64,000 nt of DNA from Vibrio diabolicus (GTDB lineage Bacteria > Pseudomonadota > Gammaproteobacteria > Enterobacterales > Vibrionaceae). The notes below the pieces were generated by a model. The model made no database searches and was not told the origin of the DNA. It worked only from the letters and a program-made list of their open reading frames with translations. Shown here piece after piece: positions 58,216 to 64,000 of this stretch. Within the stretch, counting starts at the first letter, position 1. Each line of letters starts with the position of its first letter. Made by a program: the position numbers and the translations under genes. The stretch spans positions 372,001-436,000 of the forward strand of contig CCKK01000020.1 in NCBI GenBank assembly GCA_001048675.1. The letters run 5' to 3'.

Positions 58216-58246
58216 ACCGAACAAAAGTTGTTCGGTTGTTTTTTTA
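58216..58246 (+). terminator. Rho-independent terminator after the RND permease
   Basis: Perfect 9-bp stem ACCGAACAA (58216-58224), loop AAG, TTGTTCGGT (58228-58236), then TGTTTTTTT. Confidence 0.9.
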
Positions 58247-58407
58247 TTATTGAGAGTGATTACTTATAGATCTAATGATTATTTTTGTTTATTATTTCGC
58301 CACTTCTTCGAGGAGCACAGGACTCGCTCATCGTATTGACTGAATGTCGGGTCTTGTTAGGTGTCATGCCGGGAAAGCAGCATATACCTATTATTTGAGG
58401 TGTTCTC

Positions 58408-58605
58408 TTGAAAAAAGTACGTGGTAGTTACATGGTAGAAATGGTTTTAGTTGCGGGTGTTATGGCGTTGTTAGCGACCACTGCACTTCCGACGTTAACG
58501 AATGCACTAAAAGATCGTCAAGATGGCATTTTACACTCTCTCGATGCCGGGCAACCAAGTAGCCATGTGAATCAAGAGACAACAGAAAAGTTCTCCGCTC
58601 AGTAA
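58408..58605 (+). CDS. Small protein with a type IV prepilin-like N-terminus
   Basis: A 65-residue protein starting at a TTG (58408) with GAGG seven bases upstream. It reads MKKVRGSYMVEMVLVAGVMA: a basic leader ending in Gly6, then a hydrophobic helix with Glu at mature position +5, as in type IV pilins and type II secretion pseudopilins (the +1 residue is Ser rather than Phe or Met). The hydrophobic stretch extends to about residue 32 and is followed by a short polar tail (QPSSHVNQETTEKFSAQ). It is much shorter than a normal pilin. A strong terminator follows. No partner gene adjoins it, so the role is open. Confidence 0.65.
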   Translation: MKKVRGSYMVEMVLVAGVMALLATTALPTLTNALKDRQDGILHSLDAGQPSSHVNQETTEKFSAQ

Positions 58606-58628
58606 CTGATGACACACCGTAGATTGTA

Positions 58629-58660
58629 AAACAAGCCGAGGTAAAAACCTCGGCTTGTTT
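58629..58660. terminator. Bidirectional terminator
   Basis: Perfect 14-bp stem AAACAAGCCGAGGT (58629-58642), 4-nt loop, ACCTCGGCTTGTTT (58647-58660), with T-runs on both strands. It serves the pilin-like gene and the convergent outer-membrane gene. Confidence 0.92.
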
Positions 58661-58695
58661 GTATTTCAATTCTGGTAACTTGGTGCTATCTAATG

Positions 58696-59271
58696 TTAGA
58701 AGCGTTTCCCTAAGCTAACTTGCACACCTTCGTAGCTGTCGTAAAAATCTTCAAAGCCCATATCTGCGACATTATAGATGTACTCTGCGCGCAACCAGAT
58801 GTCTTTGCTCATATCCCAATGGACACCAGCACCGATATTGAATAGTGCTCCTGAATCATCTGTGACTTTTTGTTGGTTTGGAACGTACATTTCTGCCTGA
58901 GTCCCTAACGCGGTCACGCGGCCGAACAAAGAAAGTGGCGTATCGCCAAGGTTATCACTGGTCAATACAGCTGACATACCCGCTTGGTAATAGTGCAAAT
59001 CCAAATCTGTTTTCAGTTTGTCGTTCTTCAGTTCGTTTTGGGAATAGCGAAGCACACCTTCAAACGCAAGGTATTGATTAACATGATAGCCCCAACCAAC
59101 AGTGATATGTGGTGTGGACCACTCATTGTCTCTGTCTGAGCCAAAATAGGGCGTATCAAAACCGACGTTACCAGTACCCAGATAAAAATAAGGTTGATGA
59201 GTTTGTTCTTGAGCAGCAAAAGTCGGCACACTGATGGTCAAGGCAGACAATAATAGAATGGCGTTTTTCAT
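58696..59271 (-). CDS. Outer-membrane beta-barrel protein (OmpA/OmpW-like)
   Basis: A 191-residue outer-membrane protein. Signal peptide MKNAILLLSALTISVPTFAA (cleavage ~20), then alternating beta strands of an eight-stranded barrel (YFYLGTGNVGFDTPYF, WGYHVNQYLAFEGVLRYS, WLRAEYIYNVADMGFEDF) and a C-terminal aromatic residue: the protein ends VQVSLGKRF, with the terminal Phe needed for BAM-dependent insertion. The ATG at 59269-59271 is preferred; a longer ORF would hide the signal peptide. Function may be structural or a small porin; no binding motif is seen. Confidence 0.85.
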   Translation of the reverse strand: MKNAILLLSALTISVPTFAAQEQTHQPYFYLGTGNVGFDTPYFGSDRDNEWSTPHITVGWGYHVNQYLAFEGVLRYSQNELKNDKLKTDLDLHYYQAGMSAVLTSDNLGDTPLSLFGRVTALGTQAEMYVPNQQKVTDDSGALFNIGAGVHWDMSKDIWLRAEYIYNVADMGFEDFYDSYEGVQVSLGKRF

Positions 59272-59479
59272 AACTTGACGATAACCTTTGTAAAAGACCG
59301 TTGTAATTAGTTGTGTTAATATTAATTCAATCAATAAGATAGATGGCGTTTATCATATCAGCTTTTACGCAAAGGTAGTCATTTAGACTGGGAATTGTTG
59401 CGCTAAAGCAGACTTCCTAGGCTGGAGAACTTACTATTCGGTATGGTGACTAACGTCAATCAAATAAGAGAGAAGGAAA

Positions 59480-59797
59480 GTGGCTGAATTCAAATATAAA
59501 AACCTGACTCAAGAAGAACAAGATAAGTTAGACGCGGCGACATTTCGTCGTTTATTGGCGCATTTAGACGCGAATAAAGACGTGCAGAACATCGACCTCA
59601 TGATTCTTGCGGGCTTCTGTCGCAACTGCTTTAGCAAATGGTACAAAGCTGAAGCGGAAAATCTTGGTGTGGATTTAGATATTGATGACGCTCGCGAACG
59701 TGTTTACGGCATGACTTACGATGAATGGAAACAAAATCATCAGCCAGCGGCAACGCCAGAACAATTGGCGGCGTTTGAAGCGCGTCAGAAAAAGTAA
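59480..59797 (+). CDS. DUF1244-family protein
   Basis: A 105-residue soluble protein starting at a GTG with AAGGA close upstream. The family core is clear: AATFRRLLAHLDANKDVQNIDL and ILAGFCRNCFSKWYKAEAE with two conserved Cys, then a GMTYDEWK segment. DUF1244 proteins are conserved through many proteobacteria; no activity has been fixed. The acidic tail (AATPEQLAAFEARQKK) is typical. It is a single gene followed by a strong bidirectional terminator. Confidence 0.88.
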   Translation: MAEFKYKNLTQEEQDKLDAATFRRLLAHLDANKDVQNIDLMILAGFCRNCFSKWYKAEAENLGVDLDIDDARERVYGMTYDEWKQNHQPAATPEQLAAFEARQKK

Positions 59798-59810
59798 TAC
59801 TCATTTCCAA

Positions 59811-59844
59811 AAAAACAGCCCGCACATCAGCGGGCTGTTTTTTT
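59811..59844. terminator. Bidirectional terminator after the DUF1244 gene
   Basis: Perfect 10-bp stem AACAGCCCGC (59814-59823), 6-nt loop, GCGGGCTGTT (59830-59839), with T-runs on both sides. It also ends the convergent cysteine-enzyme transcript. Confidence 0.92.
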
Positions 59845-59861
59845 ACATTCGAATTTACATA

Positions 59862-60956
59862 TTAAGCGGTAATTGGACCGCAACATGCAGGTTCGACACA
59901 GCCTTTCGCTTGAATGACTTCAAGTTGCGCGAGGTAAGGTTGAATATCACCGATGTTCTCTTTTACCCATGCTAAGTCGTAATACGTATCTAAGTAACGC
60001 TCACCAGAGTCACATAAAAGTGTCACGATAGAGCCTGTTTCACCGCGTTGTTTCATTTCGCAGGCCAGTTGAAGCACACCGCAGAGGTTTGTCCCCGTTG
60101 ATGCACCGACTTTACGCCCAATCAGTTGAGAAACCCAATGTGCAGTTGCCACACTGGCAGCGTCTGGAATTTTGCGCATCTCGTCAATAACACCTGCAAT
60201 AAAGCTTGGCTCGACACGTGGTCGACCGATGCCTTCAATTTTGCTGCCGGCCTCACCTTTTAACGAGTGATTACCTGACTGGAAAGCGTCGTAAAACACC
60301 GAGTTTTCAGGGTCTACGACACAAAGTTTGGTGTCGTATTTTTGGTAACGAATAAAACGGCCAATGGTTGCTGACGTGCCACCAGTTCCTGGGCTCATTA
60401 CTACCCAATTAGGAATTGGGTGATCTTCTAGTTCCATTTGGCTAAAGATAGAGTTCGCAATGTTGTTGTTGCCGCGCCAGTCAGTCGCACGTTCAGCATA
60501 AGTAAACTGATCCATGTAGTGACCATTTAACTCTTGAGCCAAACGTCGAGACTCATCATAAATCTGATCTGAGCGCTCTACAAGATGCGCTTTACCACCG
60601 TAAAACTCAATTTGTTCAATCTTTTTACGTGCGGTGGTTTTCGGCATAACAGCAATGAACGGTAAGCCAAGCAAGCGAGCAAAATACGCTTCTGAAACGG
60701 CAGTGCTGCCTGAGGACGCTTCAATCACTGTGGTTTCAGGACCAATCCATCCGTTACAAATCGCATAAAGAAACAACGAGCGTGCCAATCGGTGTTTCAG
60801 AGAGCCTGTTGGGTGCGTGCTCTCATCTTTTAGGTAGATATCGATACCATCAAGAGAAGGCAGTTCGAGTTTAAATAAATGAGTATCAGCAGAACGTTGA
60901 AAGTCTGCTTCAATTTTACGCACTGCATTGTTGATCCAGTTGTGGTCAGTACACAT
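59862..60956 (-). CDS. PLP-dependent cysteine synthase-family enzyme, Cds1-like L-cysteine desulfhydrase
   Basis: A 364-residue fold-type II PLP enzyme. The PLP Lys is in [15 protein letters not shown], the Asn/Ser loop in [16 protein letters not shown], and the phosphate-binding Gly loop in [16 protein letters not shown]-terminal [20 protein letters not shown] is characteristic of the Cds1 group, whose studied members release sulfide, ammonia and pyruvate from L-cysteine. The ATG at 60954-60956 follows AAGGAGAG. It ends in a Cys-rich tail ([13 protein letters not shown]). The divergent Lrp-type regulator fits a cysteine-detoxification unit. A cysteine synthase activity is the alternative. 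Confidence 0.82.
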   Translation of the reverse strand: MCTDHNWINNAVRKIEADFQRSADTHLFKLELPSLDGIDIYLKDESTHPTGSLKHRLARSLFLYAICNGWIGPETTVIEASSGSTAVSEAYFARLLGLPFIAVMPKTTARKKIEQIEFYGGKAHLVERSDQIYDESRRLAQELNGHYMDQFTYAERATDWRGNNNIANSIFSQMELEDHPIPNWVVMSPGTGGTSATIGRFIRYQKYDTKLCVVDPENSVFYDAFQSGNHSLKGEAGSKIEGIGRPRVEPSFIAGVIDEMRKIPDAASVATAHWVSQLIGRKVGASTGTNLCGVLQLACEMKQRGETGSIVTLLCDSGERYLDTYYDLAWVKENIGDIQPYLAQLEVIQAKGCVEPACCGPITA

Positions 60957-61060
60957 GGCGTCTCTCCTTGGAAATCGATAGATAAGCATTGGATGGGAAT
61001 AATTTACCTATAATATGAGAGAAAAACTTTGCTATAGTTGCTGGTAATAGATGTTTTGAT

Positions 61061-61073
61061 AGAAAAGTTTTCT
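61061..61073. promoter_or_regulatory. Candidate operator for the Lrp-type regulator
   Basis: AGAAAAGTTTTCT is a perfect palindrome (6-bp arms around G) in the divergent region between the cysteine enzyme and the regulator. A related sequence AGAGAAAAACTTTG lies at about 61017-61031. AT-rich symmetric sites of this kind fit Lrp/AsnC binding. Confidence 0.5.
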
Positions 61074-61094
61074 ACACTTTGTGGGTTTTATAGG

Positions 61095-61559
61095 ATGATT
61101 TTGGATCAAGTCGATAAGCAGCTGCTTGCGTTGTTACAAACCGACAGCACCTTGTCATTAAATGAGTTAGCAGAGCAGGTTAATCTGACAACAACGCCAT
61201 GTTGGAAGCGTTTGAAAAGGTTGGAAGAAGAAGGCTACATCGAAAAGCGCGTGGCGTTACTGAGTGCAGAAAAACTCGACCTGTCTTTTATCGCTTTTGT
61301 TCAGCTAAAAACCATCGATCACTCTGAAGATTGGTATCACCACTTTGTCACAACAGTGAGTGATTTCCCTGAGGTGATGGAGTTTTATCGTATGGCCGGC
61401 GAGTATGACTACATGATGAAAGTGCTAGTCAAAGATATGAAGTGTTTTGACGAGTTTTATAAGCGCTTAGTTAATAGTGTAAAGGGACTGTCTAATGTGA
61501 CTTCAACATTTGCTATGGAATCCATTAAATATACGACTGAGTTACCACTTCTCAACTAA
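61095..61559 (+). CDS. Lrp/AsnC-family regulator, DecR-like
   Basis: A 154-residue regulator: N-terminal helix-turn-helix ([20 protein letters not shown], then [20 protein letters not shown]) and a C-terminal RAM/AsnC effector domain ([33 protein letters not shown]). The ATG at 61095 is preferred to an ORF from 61038 because homologues start at this point. It is divergent from the cysteine enzyme gene. In E. coli the related DecR activates cysteine breakdown, so cysteine is the likely effector here. It may also control itself. Confidence 0.86.
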   Translation: MILDQVDKQLLALLQTDSTLSLNELAEQVNLTTTPCWKRLKRLEEEGYIEKRVALLSAEKLDLSFIAFVQLKTIDHSEDWYHHFVTTVSDFPEVMEFYRMAGEYDYMMKVLVKDMKCFDEFYKRLVNSVKGLSNVTSTFAMESIKYTTELPLLN

Positions 61560-62020
61560 ATAGCTTTATACGAATTTTATTTAATGGTTACTCTATCTGT
61601 TAGCATTTTAAATGTTAACAGGTAGCAGGGTTATTCTAACTAAGTTACTTTTTACTGGGTTGGAATAAATATAAACGATATTTATTCTCTCTTCTATTTC
61701 CGCATTAACTGTTTGTTTTTTATCCTCCACCAAGCGCTAATACAGCAAAATGCATGAAAAAATAACGCAATTTTTTCTCTTTATTTTTCGTGTTTTATTT
61801 TTGTTGAATATTCATTCTTACTAAATTAATTAATTGGTTTAATTTAAACGTTTGCTTTGTGTTGTTTTGTGTATTTTAGTCACCACTTCTGAACATTTAT
61901 TTTTATGCGTAATACAGTAGCAAATACTTAAGTAATAAAGTACTCAAAAATGGATATAGTGATTAATAAAACATCGTATTATTATCGCTAGCACTTATTT
62001 GTGACAAAGTGTTTCTAAAA
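61560..62020. other. AT-rich intergenic region before the repeat lipoprotein
   Basis: About 460 bases, very AT-rich, with no gene I can support. It holds the near-perfect inverted repeat at 61597-61621 and must carry the promoter of the lipoprotein gene; the AT content makes promoter picking by eye unreliable. Confidence 0.6.
61597..61621. repeat. Near-perfect 25-bp inverted repeat
   Basis: CTGTTAGCATTT and AAATGTTAACAG flank a central T and pair with one mismatch. It lies 38 bp after the Lrp-type stop; without a T-run it is a weak terminator, or an operator. Confidence 0.5.
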
Positions 62021-64000
62021 ATGAACAGAAAATATTATTTGCTTTTTCTTGCGGCTTTACTCGCTGGTTGTGGTGGTGGAGGTGACTCTAAAACGAACAA
62101 TACAAAGACACCAACTACGATAACAAAGCAGAGTCGTCCACAGTTAAAAGCTGAAGACACGGTATTGAAGTTTGAGGGCGTGGGAACCGTTACAGAGGCA
62201 AAATTGAGCAATGTACATGGCTCGGTGTCTTATCAAGTCATTGACTCTAATCCGCTAAATGTTGTGAAAATTAATGACTCTGGAATGCTACAAATTTTGC
62301 GTCCAGGAACGGCAACAATTCTGGCTACGGATAACAGTTCTGCTTATGAATCCTCTGAAGCACGATTTTCTATCACTGTGGAACGAGGTATTAACACAGA
62401 CCTTTCGGTTAGTGATCTAAACTTCAATGCAATCGAATCTGAAGGGAAAGCGCTGACCGTTCGTGGCCAAAAAGGTGAATTGAGTTATGAAGTAGAAAGT
62501 GGTCATAACTTGATTCGGGTTGATCAGAACGGTTCGGTATATTCATTAGGCTCAATTGGTCAGGCGTCGGTACTGATTACTGACTCAGGTAACGAGCTTT
62601 ATCTGCCGAAGCAAGTTCGCGCGACGGTGAAGCTTCATGGAGTAGCATCCGGGCAACTTCAATTCGCCTTGCTGGAAGACGAATATAGAGAAGGGCTGAC
62701 GTTAGAACCTGCACGTTTAGATAAAGCTCAAACGCAAAGCATCACATACAAAATCATTCGCAGCGAACCAGACAACAAAGTTGCCGAGTTACTCAACCCT
62801 GAGTCAGGTGTGCTCCTTGTTCATAATGTTGGGCAGTTAACCGTTGAAGCGACAGCAACTTACAGCGATGCCTTTTTAGATAAGCAGCAAACGGCGCAAT
62901 TTGTTGTGGATGTAAAACAAGGCCAACGCGAAACAATCAGCGTAGCGGATGTTGTGAAAACTTATGAGGAAGGTGGCCGAATTTTCCCTAAGGTGACGAA
63001 TGCTCGCGGCGACTATTCACTGCGAATTATTAGCGGCACAGATGTTATCGCTAAGTCTATGAGCAGTGAAGCACTGCTGATCAAAGGTGTAGGTACGGCT
63101 GAAGTTGAAATCTACGAGCATGAAATGCGTAATTATCCTGCAAGTAAAGCTCGCTTCAATGTTGAAGTTAATCGCGCGCCTCATCCAGTGATGAACGACA
63201 TTGAAATGTCGCTTATTTATCAGCCTAGCCTCTCAATTCCTTTGGCATTTTCAGGACAAAAAGGCAACGTAAGCCTAGTCGGTAGTTTACCGGACGGCTT
63301 AAGAATGACCGATGGCAAGTTAGAAGTAGAGACGGCTGGAGAATATCGTCTTAAGTTTGAAGATGATGGTGGGGATTTATATCAACCAATTCAGTTTAAT
63401 GTAGTCATCAAAGTAGCGAAAGCTGCGGGACAAGCCATGGTGACACAAGATTATGAAATGGTGTATAGCAAAGACTATAGCTTTGATCTTCGTCGTGACT
63501 TTGGTTTAAGTACAAGTAACGATCATGTAGAACTCGTTGATAACACTGCTACAGATGTTATAGAGGTTACTGCGGATGGACGTGCCTATGTTTACAAAGC
63601 GGGTAAAGCGACGTTAACAGTTCGCAGACGGGAGAGCGCGAATTATACTGCGGGGCCAGATCAGAAAGTGTACGTTAGTATTCTGAGTGCGCCGAGTCGG
63701 ATTGATGTGCAATCCGAAGTGGAAGAGACTTGGAAAACCAACCAGCCTTATGTTCAAAAACCGACCATCTCTGGTACGGTTGGCGAAGTTTCGTATCGAT
63801 TTGCAGAAAATGCAGCAACGGATGTGGTTTCCCTAGACAGCAAAACGGGAGAGATGCGTATCCTCAATGCTGGCAGCACAAGAGTTGTTGTATCGGATGC
63901 AGGGGACGATAAATTTACTCCGGGTGAAAGCAGTTTCTCTGTCACGATCAAACAGGGCACAAACCCTGTATCGATTGCTTATCCAACGGTAGACTTTTCA
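62021..64000 (+). CDS. Large repeat lipoprotein (partial), Ig-like repeats
   Basis: From the ATG at 62021 the frame stays open to the window end (660 codons), so the protein is longer. It starts MNRKYYLLFLAALLAGCGGG: a lipoprotein signal with lipobox LAGC (Cys17), then a Gly/Asp-rich sorting region and a Thr-rich linker. Seven diverged repeats of about 86 residues follow; their shared block (such as NVVKINDSGML...LRPGTATI) begins near residues 80, 163, 253, 341, 427, 512 and 601. The beta-rich pattern with a G-x-(A/T)-x-(I/V) strand resembles bacterial Ig-like (BIG-type) domains of surface proteins. No ribosome-binding site is obvious. A surface or adhesive role is inference. Confidence 0.82.
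   Translation, partial: MNRKYYLLFLAALLAGCGGGGDSKTNNTKTPTTITKQSRPQLKAEDTVLKFEGVGTVTEAKLSNVHGSVSYQVIDSNPLNVVKINDSGMLQILRPGTATILATDNSSAYESSEARFSITVERGINTDLSVSDLNFNAIESEGKALTVRGQKGELSYEVESGHNLIRVDQNGSVYSLGSIGQASVLITDSGNELYLPKQVRATVKLHGVASGQLQFALLEDEYREGLTLEPARLDKAQTQSITYKIIRSEPDNKVAELLNPESGVLLVHNVGQLTVEATATYSDAFLDKQQTAQFVVDVKQGQRETISVADVVKTYEEGGRIFPKVTNARGDYSLRIISGTDVIAKSMSSEALLIKGVGTAEVEIYEHEMRNYPASKARFNVEVNRAPHPVMNDIEMSLIYQPSLSIPLAFSGQKGNVSLVGSLPDGLRMTDGKLEVETAGEYRLKFEDDGGDLYQPIQFNVVIKVAKAAGQAMVTQDYEMVYSKDYSFDLRRDFGLSTSNDHVELVDNTATDVIEVTADGRAYVYKAGKATLTVRRRESANYTAGPDQKVYVSILSAPSRIDVQSEVEETWKTNQPYVQKPTISGTVGEVSYRFAENAATDVVSLDSKTGEMRILNAGSTRVVVSDAGDDKFTPGESSFSVTIKQGTNPVSIAYPTVDFS

Overview
The window is chromosomal DNA of a Vibrio, most likely of the Harveyi clade. 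This is inferred from gene content and order: ktrA-ktrB, tig-clpP-clpX-lon-hupB-ppiD, alaA next to yfbR, menFDHBCE, a GlyGly-CTERM protease together with a rhombosortase, and multicopy tRNA-Tyr genes with long spacers. Base composition is moderate and codon use looks even. I see no phage, insertion sequence, rRNA operon or CRISPR array.

Layout. 1-7.7 kb: part of an aryl-polyene (APE) pigment locus. A leftward operon (apeC, D, E, F, G, H, I, J; J runs off the left edge) diverges from a rightward set (lipoprotein, methyltransferase, flavin-dependent halogenase-like enzyme). 7.8-13.6 kb: a CRP-site-controlled lytic-transglycosylase-like gene, a CNNM/CorC membrane protein, a RhlE-type helicase and the KtrAB potassium uptake system. 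14-19.6 kb: an M6 metalloprotease with a GlyGly-CTERM tail, a membrane protein and SelO. 19.7-26.4 kb: a C4-dicarboxylate TRAP transporter (dctPQM) behind a sigma-54 promoter, with its dctB-dctD two-component system on the other strand. 26.9-35.3 kb: the protein quality-control block tig, clpP, clpX, lon (with a sigma-32 type promoter), hupB and ppiD. 35.5-40.3 kb: a ComEA-like protein, rhombosortase, tapT, a dGTPase, yfbR and alaA. 40.5-47.7 kb: menaquinone biosynthesis menFDHBCE. 47.8-52.8 kb: a YeiH-type transporter, an MFS/acyltransferase fusion, a TetR regulator and a Tim44-domain protein. 53.2-53.8 kb: a tRNA-Tyr operon. 54-58.2 kb: an RND efflux pair. 58.4-61.6 kb: a tiny pilin-like protein, an outer-membrane barrel, a DUF1244 protein, and a cysteine-desulfhydrase-like enzyme with a divergent Lrp-type regulator. 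62.0-64.0 kb: the start of a large repeat lipoprotein that runs off the right edge.

Five single-base indels break four genes that should be intact: apeG, dctB, menD and the MFS/acyltransferase fusion (twice). The middle tRNA-Tyr copy has two extra G residues. Several of these sit in short homopolymers. Either the sequence carries indel errors or this isolate has several fresh pseudogenes; raw reads would decide.

Functional links inside the window: the M6 protease is a likely substrate of the rhombosortase; DctD is the likely activator of the sigma-54 dctPQM promoter; the TetR gene sits beside a perfect palindrome; the Lrp-type gene sits beside a palindrome shared with the cysteine enzyme. 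The most unusual items are the halogenase-like gene at the APE locus, a three-way-junction RNA fold between menB and menC, the 31-nt partial duplication of a tRNA-Tyr gene, and the lipoprotein with seven diverged repeats of about 86 residues.
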